Part shown: piece by piece, positions 8,925 through 19,871 of the stretch
Position numbering within the stretch: position 1 is the first letter of the stretch
How the letters are laid out: the number at the start of each line of letters is the position of its first letter
Source of the DNA: Paenibacillus sonchi
GTDB lineage: Bacteria > Bacillota > Bacilli > Paenibacillales > Paenibacillaceae
Direction: 5' to 3'
NCBI RefSeq assembly: GCF_016772475.1
Contig: NZ_CP068595.1
Coordinates: 5,580,001-5,644,000, forward strand
DNA length: 64,000 nt
Translations under genes and position numbers: made by a program
The notes under the pieces: generated by a model
Told to the model about the DNA's origin: nothing
Database searches by the model: none
The model's input: the letters and a program-made list of their open reading frames with translations, nothing else

Positions 8925-11510
8925 TCATATATTCTCTTTCTTTAATGCATCAATAATGTTTTCCTTTTTTACTTTCGCACCGGAATAAACAATCGCAGAA
9001 CCGACAATGACAAATACGGCGACAATGACCGAAAGAATGCTCATCCAAGGGAGGGTGAACCCGTAGCTAAATTTGTTCGCAAATGCCCTATAGATCAGAT
9101 ACATCACGACGAAACTGACGGGGAGACCGAAGAGCAGCGACTTGACCCCATAAAAAATACTTTCATAGTTCATCATTTTCGCAAAGCCTTTTGGGGTCAT
9201 GCCAACGGATTTCAGCATCGCAAATTCCCGTTTTCGAAGGGATATGCCCGTCGAGACCGTATTAAAAATGTTCGCAATGGAAATCGCTGAAATCAATACG
9301 ATAAAACCATAAGAAAAGACAGACATCAATAGAATCTGTTGTTCTTCGCTTTTTCTGGATTGATATGAATTGGTGGCATTCAGATTGGTCTCATGCATCT
9401 CTTCGATTTCCTGCTGAGTTGTCATCGGTTCCGTACTTTTCAAATGGAGGTATGTCTGAACGCTAGCTATGTCCTCGTCGTCTGCCAATCGATTCATGAC
9501 GCGCTCCGAAACGATGATATTTAACCCGCCTACTCCTATCGTGTTCATCCCCATAGGAGCTTGATCCGTCAAAGCGGCAACGGAAACTTTATTTATTTCC
9601 GCTTTTCTCCCATTATAGAAATTCATTAATTCGATGCTTTGGCCGACATTCGTATACATGGCCTTCGTCCGGACATATTTTCCCGTATCCATATCTTTGT
9701 AATGGATCGTATCCATCACGATCGCGGCGGGATGATCCGGATCCGTGAGCTGTTCGTAATCTGCGCCGACCGTTTTGGCATAGGCTTGCAGACCCGAATC
9801 GTTCAATGCATGGATCTTAATTTCGTAAGGATATTTTCCGTCTTGCAGTAAACTCTTATCCTTCTTAACCTTCTCTTGCAATTCATCGGCGATGAACGCT
9901 TCATCAACCCAAGCGTTCTTAGACAGCTCGTGAATCAGGTTGTATTCCTTTACGCCATCCAGGGAGACAATTGATTGTATCAACCGGTCGTCTATTCTTT
10001 TTCCATTGCTGTACGATACTTCAATATCGAAATTGACGCCTTCTTGCGACAGATCCAGGGATTGTTTCATGCCGGTAGTAAAAAACGATACCGTTAAAAA
10101 CAAAACGATGCTGATGACGAGCGAAAATACGATGGCATGATATCTCCGTTTGTTCCTTTTTAAATTTTTCAGCCCGATTTCCGCTTCAATACCGAAGAGC
10201 TTGCGAATGAACCTCGACGTTTTTACAGCCTTGGCCGTAAGCTTTAAGTCGGTTGTTTGGCGAACCGCGTCCATGGCGGATACCTTGGATGCTCTGATCG
10301 CCGGGAGATACGCGGAAATGAAAATCGTCAACATCGAGACCACACAGATAATCAAGAGCGATAACGGCGTGACGATGAGCACCAGCTGTTCATTGGTCCA
10401 TAATGCCTCTTGAATCTTGGCGTTCATGAACCAAAAGGTGATCCCAATCCCGGCAAGACCGCACAGGATGCCAATGGGAATGCCAATCAAGCCGATGACT
10501 ACTCCTTCAAAAAGCACTGAATTCCTCTTCTGCCTTTTCGTAGCCCCCACGCTCGCGAGCATCCCTAAATGGCGGGAACGTTCCGAGACGGATATTGCAA
10601 AAGCATTATAGATGAGCGAAACCGAGCCGATCATAATGACCGCCATCAGAATCACCGCTAAGGAGTACATCATGCTGTACGAGGCTTTGCTTTTGGACAA
10701 GCCGTAGTAATGAAACAAATCGTTATTATATTGGACCGTCTCGATATGGTTCCTCTTAGCCAAATTTTCTGCATGAGCGAACAAGGACGGATTGACTTTC
10801 TGCAAGACCACCGCCGCATTGACCCGATCGTTTGCACCGATGATGTTTTCATCGATATAGCTAAGGACCGTATAACCCGGGGCCCAAGCTGTTTCCCATA
10901 CGGGACGTTTGATGAAGCCCACCACCGTATAATCCCTTGACTTTAAATGCTGCAATGTTTCGGTCAATGTGCCGTCTTTCCTACGCAGTGTTTCCGTCTG
11001 ATCCAGGGGATGATCGCCCCCTTGCTCGAATCGTTCACCTACACGAAGGGTTAGACGATCGCCGATTTCATATTTCACTTTGGCGTTCGTTGCAACGGCT
11101 TCAGATATAACGACTTCCTTGTCCGTTTGCGGAAGACGCCCCTTGCTTAATTCAATTGGAAATTGCGCGAAACCTTGTGTATTATATTCCTTGATGAACA
11201 AGTACGGTTTATTGAGATTCTGTCCCCCTTCTAACAGGGCATAGCCAAGATCTTTTGTGATCGCAACGGTTTTGGTTACGTCATCGCTCTGTATCGCCGC
11301 GAGCTGTTCTTTGGTTACATCTTGATATTGGACATGCCACTCCCCTGAATCCGCAATGACTTGCCTGATCATTAAATCGGAAAAGGAAAAAACAAGCGTA
11401 GCGACAGCAGTCACCATGGCAACCGAAATGATGACGCCGATGATGGTTAATAGCGTTCGTTTTTTATTTTGCTTCAGATGCCGGATGGTTAGTGTATTGA
11501 CAATGTTCAT
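8925..11510 (-). CDS. Large FtsX-family ABC transporter permease (861 residues)
   Basis: The protein has one membrane helix near residues 18-38, a large extracytoplasmic domain, and a three-helix FtsX block around residues 285-405 (with HLGMLASVGATKRQKRNSVLFEG). A second helix near 455 follows, then a second extracytoplasmic domain and a final three-helix FtsX block (REFAMLKSVGMTPKGF). This is the double-FtsX layout of MacB/LolE-like exporters, longer than BceB proteins (about 650). The start overlaps the ATPase stop as ATGA. With the two-component system upstream it looks like an envelope-stress or antimicrobial-peptide resistance module. Confidence 0.9.
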   Translation of the reverse strand: MNIVNTLTIRHLKQNKKRTLLTIIGVIISVAMVTAVATLVFSFSDLMIRQVIADSGEWHVQYQDVTKEQLAAIQSDDVTKTVAITKDLGYALLEGGQNLNKPYLFIKEYNTQGFAQFPIELSKGRLPQTDKEVVISEAVATNAKVKYEIGDRLTLRVGERFEQGGDHPLDQTETLRRKDGTLTETLQHLKSRDYTVVGFIKRPVWETAWAPGYTVLSYIDENIIGANDRVNAAVVLQKVNPSLFAHAENLAKRNHIETVQYNNDLFHYYGLSKSKASYSMMYSLAVILMAVIMIGSVSLIYNAFAISVSERSRHLGMLASVGATKRQKRNSVLFEGVVIGLIGIPIGILCGLAGIGITFWFMNAKIQEALWTNEQLVLIVTPLSLLIICVVSMLTIFISAYLPAIRASKVSAMDAVRQTTDLKLTAKAVKTSRFIRKLFGIEAEIGLKNLKRNKRRYHAIVFSLVISIVLFLTVSFFTTGMKQSLDLSQEGVNFDIEVSYSNGKRIDDRLIQSIVSLDGVKEYNLIHELSKNAWVDEAFIADELQEKVKKDKSLLQDGKYPYEIKIHALNDSGLQAYAKTVGADYEQLTDPDHPAAIVMDTIHYKDMDTGKYVRTKAMYTNVGQSIELMNFYNGRKAEINKVSVAALTDQAPMGMNTIGVGGLNIIVSERVMNRLADDEDIASVQTYLHLKSTEPMTTQQEIEEMHETNLNATNSYQSRKSEEQQILLMSVFSYGFIVLISAISIANIFNTVSTGISLRKREFAMLKSVGMTPKGFAKMMNYESIFYGVKSLLFGLPVSFVVMYLIYRAFANKFSYGFTLPWMSILSVIVAVFVIVGSAIVYSGAKVKKENIIDALKKENI

Positions 11511-12190
11511 CGCCGGATCACCTCGTCTTTGGCAATCCTCCCGTCTTCAATCGAAATGATCCTGTCGGCTTGCAAGGCGATTCGTTCGTCATGCGTAATC
11601 ACGATCAGCGTCTGATGATAGGTTTTATTCAACATTTTTAATAAGTCGATGATCTCGCTGCTATTCTTGCTGTCCAGATTCCCGGTTGGTTCATCTGCCA
11701 GCATGATCGCAGGATTGCCGATAAGCGCTCTGCCAATTGAGACCCGCTGCTGCTGTCCGCCGGATAACTGATTGGGCAGGTGGTTTAACCGATGCTGCAA
11801 ATGGAGCGTATGCACAAGGCCATCCAACTGCTTTTTATTTACCTTTTGGTTATCCAGCAAGAGCGGCAGCGTAATATTCTCCTCCACCGTCAGGACGGGA
11901 AGCAGATTGAAAAACTGGTAGATCAGGCCGATTTGCCTGCGTCTGAAGATGGCCAGCTGCGTTTCATTTAAGGCATACATGTCCGTATCCTCAACAAAAA
12001 CTTTACCCCCAGACGGCCGGTCCACGCCGCCCAGCATATGGAGAAGCGTCGATTTCCCCGAACCGGACGGGCCGATAATCGCAATGAATTCGCCTTTTTG
12101 AACCGAAAAAGAAACCTCGTCGAGCGCCTTCACCGCCGATTCGCCTGTGCCGTATATTTTAGATAAATGTTCGATTCTTAAAATTTCCAT
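11507..12190 (-). CDS. ABC transporter ATP-binding protein (MacB/BceA type)
   Basis: This ABC ATPase has Walker [10 protein letters not shown], signature LSGGQQQR, Walker B IMLADEPTGNLD and H-loop VITHD. I choose ATG 12190 (MEILRIEHLSK) because AAGGAG lies 8 bases upstream; the ATG at 12196 would leave only 2. The 3' end overlaps the permease start by 4 bases. It powers the FtsX-family exporter, acting at the cytoplasmic face of the membrane. Confidence 0.92.
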   Translation of the reverse strand: MEILRIEHLSKIYGTGESAVKALDEVSFSVQKGEFIAIIGPSGSGKSTLLHMLGGVDRPSGGKVFVEDTDMYALNETQLAIFRRRQIGLIYQFFNLLPVLTVEENITLPLLLDNQKVNKKQLDGLVHTLHLQHRLNHLPNQLSGGQQQRVSIGRALIGNPAIMLADEPTGNLDSKNSSEIIDLLKMLNKTYHQTLIVITHDERIALQADRIISIEDGRIAKDEVIRR

Positions 12191-12214
12191 GGTCATAACT
12201 CCTTGCCCTGATGC

Positions 12215-13153
12215 TCAGTTCCAGAAATATTTCATCTCTCTAAGTCCAACATCCCACATGGCTACATTTCCCTCAATGGTTATCGTAAGCTCATTTGCCT
12301 GTTGGAGAAAAATTTCAGACATATACGACTCATGGCGTAGATAATCTGCAGCTGCGGACAGGAACTCATGTCCATCGACGGCAACCCTGATGCTGCCATG
12401 GAAATCCTTTTGATCGGGAATTCCATAATTCAAGGAGAAATACATCTCCTCCTTATTGTCTAACTTATATTTGTACGTTTTCTTATTTTTGCCTTCGGTG
12501 CTAAACACATTATATTGGGGTTCTACGTCTTGACCGCCAATTTTGAGACGGTATCGTTTGGTCCCCGCTGAAGGATTTCCGGTGCTGTCTTTCAATTCGT
12601 TTATCGCCACAAAGGGGCCTTTTTCTTTGGTGAGTGCTTTGTCAACCAGCCCGAAGCCTCCCCAAACCCCGATCATAAGGACAACAACAGAAATGCCAGT
12701 AGCAGCAATGTTTCGCCATATATTTTTTGAACGAAAGCCTATTTTGTACGCCCCGAATCCGACCGCTGCACCCAATGAGTTCTGAATAACGTCATTCATA
12801 TCAAAGCTGCCGAGCAAAGTTAATGCCTGAAGGGTCTCCAGTACAAGTATGGAAAGGATAAACAATGTCATGAATCGAATAAAGCTGGTCCGGTATAACA
12901 ACGGAATCAATATGCCAAAAGGGATGAAAGCTGCGATGTTCCCAAAACCCACAAGATCCATCACTGTAGGGTGTAGAAGATCCGATAGGCCCGGCAGCCT
13001 AAAAAAATCGTCCGGTAAAAAAATAAAGGTGTATTCGGTATTGTACTCTACAGTACCTGCTCTGCCGAAAGCGAGAAACATATAATAAAGAATAAAAAGG
13101 GTATAGAATAGGGTAATGGTAAAAATAATCTTCCGCTGTTGCTTCAAATGCAT
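12215..13153 (-). CDS. VanZ-like membrane protein
   Basis: The protein has N-terminal hydrophobic helices with the VanZ-type stretch DLVGFGNIAAFIPFGILIPLL and a further helix LFILSILVLETLQALTLLG. Another helix near residue 170 is followed by about 130 extracellular beta-rich residues, so it is a VanZ domain plus a C-terminal sensor- or binding-like domain. VanZ proteins can raise tolerance to lipoglycopeptides, but the mechanism is unsettled. ATG 13153 has GGAGG with a 7-base gap. It is the first gene of the exporter operon, directly behind the TGAC-repeat promoter region. Confidence 0.8.
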   Translation of the reverse strand: MHLKQQRKIIFTITLFYTLFILYYMFLAFGRAGTVEYNTEYTFIFLPDDFFRLPGLSDLLHPTVMDLVGFGNIAAFIPFGILIPLLYRTSFIRFMTLFILSILVLETLQALTLLGSFDMNDVIQNSLGAAVGFGAYKIGFRSKNIWRNIAATGISVVVLMIGVWGGFGLVDKALTKEKGPFVAINELKDSTGNPSAGTKRYRLKIGGQDVEPQYNVFSTEGKNKKTYKYKLDNKEEMYFSLNYGIPDQKDFHGSIRVAVDGHEFLSAAADYLRHESYMSEIFLQQANELTITIEGNVAMWDVGLREMKYFWN

Positions 13154-13203
13154 TGTCATACCTCCATAGTTTAGCTGATGAATATCATTTTATCTGTCTA
13201 AAA

Positions 13204-13241
13204 TGACTTTCAAGTGACGATGGAGGTGACAATTCAGTCAC
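13204..13241 (-). promoter_or_regulatory. TGAC direct repeats and dyad upstream of the VanZ-ABC operon
   Basis: On the plus strand TGAC recurs at 13204, 13215 and 13227 (steps of 11 and 12). The last forms the dyad GTGAC-aattca-GTCAC (13226-13241). An 11-bp period is typical for tandem OmpR-type regulator sites. The block fills the only gap in an otherwise tight gene cluster, so it is the likely target of the response regulator at 14257. Confidence 0.55.
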
Positions 13242-13254
13242 TTTCGGAGTGCCG

Positions 13255-14256
13255 CTAAATCACTTGCTTATAAAATTTAATCACGAACTGCGTCCCCTTC
13301 CCGCTCTCGCTCGTCACATCGATCACTCCATTCTGGCTGGCAATGATGCTGTGAGCCATCGCAAGTCCTATGCCGATGCTCCCTTCGCCGGCGTTTTTTC
13401 CTTTATAAAAACGTTTGAAAATATAAGGCAAATCTTCTTTCGGAATGCCTTTTCCGTTGTCAGCAATGACGATTTCCGTAAATAACGTGTTTTCGGAAAA
13501 GGTGATGGTGATTGCTCCGCCTTCATGCGTGTGTTCCACGCCGTTTTTCAAAATATTGATGACCGCTTCGACAGTCCAATTGAAATCGCCGGCAAAAGAA
13601 ATGTCGTCATCGCCCGCGATGGAAACCGTTTGTCCCTTAATATCCATCGGAATCATAACCGGCTCTAATGCCTTCTGGATAAGGTTTTTCACGGGGATTC
13701 GATCTTTTTTGAATTGGATGGTCTTCGCGTCCATTTTCGATAGTTTTAATAAGGAAGAAACAAGCCAATCGATGCGTTCAAGCTGAATGCGGATATGATG
13801 GGTGAACTCCGTTCTTTTGGCAGGAGGCAGGTCAGGGGAGCTTAACAAATCCGCCATAACCTTCATGGAGGTGAGCGGCGTTTTGAGCTGATGCGATATA
13901 TCGGATATGGCATCTGTCAGTTGAAGTTTGTCCCGGTGCAATAACGACCTGTGCTCCGATAACATGAGCGTCACTTTGTAAATATCATTTTTTAGAATGC
14001 TAAGCTCGCCTTCCTGATTATCACGGACGTCAAGGGAATCATTGCCGTTGCTAATTTCCCGCAGATAGACGGACAGCTTCTCTAGCTCGCGGTATCTCCA
14101 TCTCATGAATAATAAACTGCTGCCAATAAGCAGAATGGACAGAATGGTAACGAACACCGCCGCGATAGACGAAATGAAAGCAGCCGCAACGATCGACGTT
14201 AAGCTAATCGAGCCCATGATGAGCAATAAAATCTGAATTTCCCGGTTACGCAGCAT
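13255..14256 (-). CDS. Sensor histidine kinase
   Basis: This 333-residue kinase has two closely spaced N-terminal membrane helices and almost no extracellular loop. A short linker leads to a dimerisation domain with the phospho-acceptor His in DISHQLKTPLTS. The ATPase domain has an N-box near NILKNGVEHT, plus DNGKGIP and GIGLAMAHSI. Kinases without an input domain usually sense through membrane partners, here probably the neighbouring FtsX-family exporter, as in Bce systems. The start codon directly follows the response regulator stop, so the two are co-expressed. Confidence 0.93.
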   Translation of the reverse strand: MLRNREIQILLLIMGSISLTSIVAAAFISSIAAVFVTILSILLIGSSLLFMRWRYRELEKLSVYLREISNGNDSLDVRDNQEGELSILKNDIYKVTLMLSEHRSLLHRDKLQLTDAISDISHQLKTPLTSMKVMADLLSSPDLPPAKRTEFTHHIRIQLERIDWLVSSLLKLSKMDAKTIQFKKDRIPVKNLIQKALEPVMIPMDIKGQTVSIAGDDDISFAGDFNWTVEAVINILKNGVEHTHEGGAITITFSENTLFTEIVIADNGKGIPKEDLPYIFKRFYKGKNAGEGSIGIGLAMAHSIIASQNGVIDVTSESGKGTQFVIKFYKQVI

Positions 14257-14940
14257 CTAATCACCGGCCTTATAGCCTAAACCGCGTATCGTTTTGATCA
14301 AAACCGGATGCCCTGGATCATCCTCCAGCTTTTCCCTGAGCCTTTTGATATAAACCGTTAACGTATTGTCGTTCACGAAGTCTCCGGCCACGTCCCAGAT
14401 TTGCTCCAAAAGCTGATTCCTTGTGAGAACCTGTCCAATGTGGCTGCCAAAGATCAGCAATAAGCGATACTCTAATGCGGTCAACGAAATTTCGGCGCCG
14501 TTTTTATGCACTTTGCCTTCCAGCGTATGGATTCGGACATTGCCGATGTCTATGATCGCTATGGTGTAGGGCGGCTTCTGGTATCTCCGCAATACGGTCT
14601 TGATCCGGGAGAGCAGCTCACGAACCCGAAAAGGCTTTGTAATATAATCGTCGGCTCCCATGTCAAGCCCCATCACGACATTGACCTCATCGTCGATTAC
14701 CGTTAAGAAGATGACCGGAATGTCCCGCCGCTCTTTCACCATCTTACACAATTCATAGCCGCTTCCGTCCGGAAGCTGTAAATCGAACAAGCATAAAGCG
14801 AACTGATCGATGTCTTCGGCGAGCACCTTTTTCGCTGAGGCCACATCATGGCAGAGAACGGTTGGAAAACCGTCTTGCTGCAGCGAATATTCGAGACCCG
14901 ATGCGATCGTCTTATCATCTTCGACTAATAAAATTTTCAT
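14257..14940 (-). CDS. OmpR-family response regulator
   Basis: This 227-residue protein has a receiver domain with the acidic pair EDD at residues 7-9, the phosphorylatable Asp in LCLFDLQLPDGSG, Thr in FLTV and Lys in DYITKPF. A winged-helix DNA-binding domain ends in YIKRLREKLEDDPGHPVLIKTIRGLGYKAG. It heads the operon with its kinase. Likely targets are the TGAC repeats at 13204-13241 and possibly the 11-bp direct repeats at 16188-16207. Confidence 0.94.
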   Translation of the reverse strand: MKILLVEDDKTIASGLEYSLQQDGFPTVLCHDVASAKKVLAEDIDQFALCLFDLQLPDGSGYELCKMVKERRDIPVIFLTVIDDEVNVVMGLDMGADDYITKPFRVRELLSRIKTVLRRYQKPPYTIAIIDIGNVRIHTLEGKVHKNGAEISLTALEYRLLLIFGSHIGQVLTRNQLLEQIWDVAGDFVNDNTLTVYIKRLREKLEDDPGHPVLIKTIRGLGYKAGD

Positions 14941-15072
14941 ATGCAGATCATCCTTACGATTGGGTTAAATTTATTATTCAAAAAGTTTGAAAGTCTTATA
15001 ATACTCTTTTCTCCAATGTAAGTATAAACTTTCGCAGCTGAGTTAGCCTGCTTTATTTTCTACAATTCCAGG

Positions 15073-15113
15073 CAAAACAAAGAAACCGCGGCACCGAGTT
15101 CGGCACCGCAGTT
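15073..15113 (-). terminator. Probable terminator of the alpha/beta hydrolase gene
   Basis: On the minus strand AACTGCGG pairs with CCGCGGTT (one G-T pair), followed after a 2x2 mismatch by a 4-bp inner stem. The tail is T-rich (TTTCTTTGTTTT). Confidence 0.6.
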
Positions 15114-15121
15114 CAATCATA

Positions 15122-16105
15122 CTATTGGATTTGCTTCATGAACGCTTTGAATGCTTCGGCGATTTCTTTAAATTTCGTATGATGCAGGTAATGGGAACCA
15201 TCCATCGGGATCATTTTGCCCTGTGCGGATTGTTTGACCTGCTCCTCATGCAGCGGAATCCATTGCTTAATGTCCTCGTTATTCGCTTGCACGAAGAGAA
15301 GCAACGGCAATTCATGAGGGTAGGTGAGATGTTCCCCATTTTTGAAATTGGAACCGAGGTGTCTGAGCTCATCCATCATCGTTGAATTGACCGCGACTTG
15401 ATTCGAAATCAAACGCATCTGTTCTTTGGTATGCGCATCGAATGCAAGCGACTTATATGGATCTCCGCTTACTTTTTGGAACAGTCTCATCAGACCTGAT
15501 TTTTGAAGAAACTGCATGGATTTCAAAGGCAATTTGACATCCATGCCGGGTTGATTAGGAACGCTGCTATCGATGCCGACAAATGCAAGAACTTCATCCG
15601 GATAGGTATTCACATAGGACACTCCGTAAAGTCCTGCGATAGAATGTCCCATCAGAACGTAACGGTCAATACCCAGCTGCTGCACAGCTTCGTGAACTTC
15701 GCTGACGATATTCTCTGTTGTTCTTTCTTTCCCGGTTTCGTCGCTGAGCCCATAACCGAAAGGCTCAATCGCTACGACTTTGTAATCCGGAGACAATTCA
15801 TCGATCAACAATTTGAAATCAAGCGCAGGCGACTGGGTTCCTTGTCCCGGAAGGAGGACGACAGTCTGTTCGCCACTGCCTTGAATGAACACATTCATTT
15901 TTTTCCCATCCACATTGACATACTGGCCATACGATTCGATTTTCTTTTTCTCGACCCCGTTACTGATTACATTAACGGCAAACACGATGCCCATGAACAG
16001 CACAAGCGCCCCGAGAATACCTCCAACTATTTTTAACCATAAGTGCCGTTTTTTGCGGTTTTTGGTCCCGGCTTTTTTTATTTCCACCGTTTTTGTCACG
16101 TTCAT
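15122..16105 (-). CDS. Membrane-anchored alpha/beta hydrolase
   Basis: This 327-residue protein has a basic cytoplasmic N-terminus and a single membrane helix (WLKIVGGILGALVLFMGIVFAV). The extracellular alpha/beta-hydrolase domain has the nucleophile elbow GHSIAGLYG, the oxyanion region VVLLPGQGTQS and the catalytic His in DGSHYLHH. The substrate is unknown; the surface location suggests lipids, esters or antibiotics at the envelope. It follows the two-component operon on the same strand but has its own upstream region with 11-bp direct repeats and its own terminator, so it may be a further regulon member. Confidence 0.82.
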   Translation of the reverse strand: MNVTKTVEIKKAGTKNRKKRHLWLKIVGGILGALVLFMGIVFAVNVISNGVEKKKIESYGQYVNVDGKKMNVFIQGSGEQTVVLLPGQGTQSPALDFKLLIDELSPDYKVVAIEPFGYGLSDETGKERTTENIVSEVHEAVQQLGIDRYVLMGHSIAGLYGVSYVNTYPDEVLAFVGIDSSVPNQPGMDVKLPLKSMQFLQKSGLMRLFQKVSGDPYKSLAFDAHTKEQMRLISNQVAVNSTMMDELRHLGSNFKNGEHLTYPHELPLLLFVQANNEDIKQWIPLHEEQVKQSAQGKMIPMDGSHYLHHTKFKEIAEAFKAFMKQIQ

Positions 16106-16187
16106 CTTCTCCTGTCCCTATATCTGTAGAGCCGCCTTGGCGACTTATTTAAAGTGTAATCAAGCAAGATGTCCCCTTCGTGACGGC

Positions 16188-16207
16188 AATATGAACGGAA
16201 TATGAAC
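16188..16207 (-). promoter_or_regulatory. Perfect 11-bp-period direct repeat upstream of the hydrolase gene
   Basis: AATATGAAC occurs at 16188-16196 and 16199-16207, one helical turn apart, about 85-100 bases upstream of the hydrolase start. This spacing is characteristic of tandem OmpR/PhoP-type regulator binding. Confidence 0.45.
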
Positions 16208-16213
16208 AAGTAC

Positions 16214-16249
16214 AAAAAAGAGGCGTTACATCCGAAAGATGTAAACGCC
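16214..16249 (-). terminator. Intrinsic terminator of the first rifampin phosphotransferase gene
   Basis: On the minus strand GGCGTTTACATC pairs with GATGTAACGCC (one bulged T), followed by TCTTTTTT. It lies about 35 bases after the stop codon. Confidence 0.8.
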
Positions 16250-16285
16250 CCCATCGTCAATCCTGTATGTGTACACACAGATTGA

Positions 16286-18886
<2,601 letters not shown>

Positions 18887-18925
18887 TCAACATCCTCTCC
18901 TCACCATTAAATTGAGAAAAAACAT

Positions 18926-18963
18926 TTGACAGGAGTTAATCGGCATGGTACACTTAGAGTGTA
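18926..18963 (+). promoter_or_regulatory. Opposing promoter and dyad inside the rph copy 1 leader
   Basis: TTGACA-N17-TACACT (18926-18954) faces away from rph on the plus strand. Its -10 is the left arm of the dyad TACACT-TAG-AGTGTA (18949-18963). The same promoter and a near-identical dyad recur in the leader of copy 2, so both are probably functional. Confidence 0.7.
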
Positions 18964-19074
18964 AGATGCGTTATCTGTGAAAATACAGATTTCGACGGTC
19001 GTGTTTTGATTATATCATCGTGTTTGTTCATGTGCAATATAAAAGAACCTGGAGCTTTTCCAGGTTCTTTTTTT
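18961..19074 (+). ncRNA. Predicted antisense RNA in the rph copy 1 leader
   Basis: The TTGACA-N17-TACACT promoter would start transcription near 18961. A 13-bp hairpin (19041-19053 with 19059-19071) followed by TTTTTTT would end it near 19074, giving about 114 nt. The RNA would be complementary to the first part of the rph leader and would run across the rph promoter. There is no convincing ORF inside. The hairpin also ends the methyltransferase gene on the other strand. Support comes from conservation of both ends in copy 2, with compensatory stem changes. Confidence 0.55.
19009..19037 (-). promoter_or_regulatory. Consensus promoter of rph copy 1
   Basis: On the minus strand TTGCAC-N17-TATAAT, a near-perfect sigma-A promoter. 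It predicts a start near 19002 and a leader of about 115 nt before the ATG at 18886. Confidence 0.85.
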
Positions 19075-19100
19075 GAGCCAAATATCAGATTTGAAGCCAA

Positions 19101-19718
19101 TCAGTTTTTTTCAAGAACAATTTTACGATACATCCCGCGCATTAGGAGTGGACTTTCCTCCTTAATGGACAACTGCTCCTTATAGGGAAGAAAGAGCAGA
19201 TTAAAGTCCCGGCCAATATCCGTTCCGAGAACTGAAATTAGCGGACGCAGTACTTTCATTACCGGTGATACACGTCCATTAGACGCAAATTTATCGAATA
19301 TAACAATTTTACCGCCATGGCTCGTTACGCGAACGATTTCCTGCATGCAGCGTTCCGCATCTGGTACTACCGACAAGATAAGGTTTGCGATTACCACATC
19401 GAATGTCTCGTCCCCGAAACGAAGATCTTGCGCGTCCATCTCCAAAAATGTAATTTTCTCGCCTTCCTTGACTTTGGAACGGGCTTCAGCCAGCATTGCC
19501 GGAGAAAGATCGATGGCAGTGACCGATAGGCTGCGGCCTGAGATTAGAGGCAAATCCGCTCCCGTTCCGGCTCCGACCAGCAATACCTGCTGACCAGGTT
19601 TCAAATCAAGATCCGATAAAGCTTTCTTCCGCGCCCCGGCAAAAGCACCTGAATTAAATACCCGATCATACAGAGGTGCCCAAAGCTTATAAATGATTCT
19701 GTTCCAGCTATTGTTCAT
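19101..19718 (-). CDS. Class I SAM-dependent methyltransferase
   Basis: This protein of about 205 residues has the SAM-binding motif VLLVGAGTGADLPLI, the acidic second motif VTAIDLSPAMLAEAR and motif TFDVVIANLIL, as in UbiE/PMT-type methyltransferases. The substrate is unknown; the N-terminus IIYKLWAPLYDRVFNSG is typical of a phospholipid/small-molecule methyltransferase subgroup. I choose ATG 19718; a TTG at 19763 would extend it by 15 residues but has no ribosome site. The ATG overlaps a tiny upstream ORF as ATGA, so translation probably depends on the leader at 19715-19776. Confidence 0.8.
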   Translation of the reverse strand: MNNSWNRIIYKLWAPLYDRVFNSGAFAGARKKALSDLDLKPGQQVLLVGAGTGADLPLISGRSLSVTAIDLSPAMLAEARSKVKEGEKITFLEMDAQDLRFGDETFDVVIANLILSVVPDAERCMQEIVRVTSHGGKIVIFDKFASNGRVSPVMKVLRPLISVLGTDIGRDFNLLFLPYKEQLSIKEESPLLMRGMYRKIVLEKN

Positions 19719-19776
19719 GTAAACACCGGTTCTTTTTTCATTTCTTACGCCTCTCTTTTTCAAAACTGGTTTTCAT
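19715..19776 (-). other. Two chained leader micro-ORFs before the methyltransferase gene
   Basis: The only strong ribosome site (AGGGGG, 6-base gap) serves a 12-codon ORF (MKTSFEKERRKK, 19776-19738). Its TGA overlaps the ATG of an 8-codon ORF (MKKEPVFT, 19741-19715), whose TGA overlaps the methyltransferase ATG at 19718. All three use different frames. Confidence 0.45.
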
Positions 19777-19821
19777 ATGTATCCCCCTAAGTAAAATATA
19801 TGAATGAATGCTCATTTGTTT

Positions 19822-19851
19822 ATTATAATTGCGATATTCAGAGATAGTCAA
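19822..19851 (-). promoter_or_regulatory. Promoter of the methyltransferase gene
   Basis: On the minus strand TTGACT-N18-TATAAT, followed directly by GAGCATTCATTCATATA, a possible operator. Confidence 0.65.
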
Positions 19852-19871
19852 TTAACATTAATCGCACTTAG

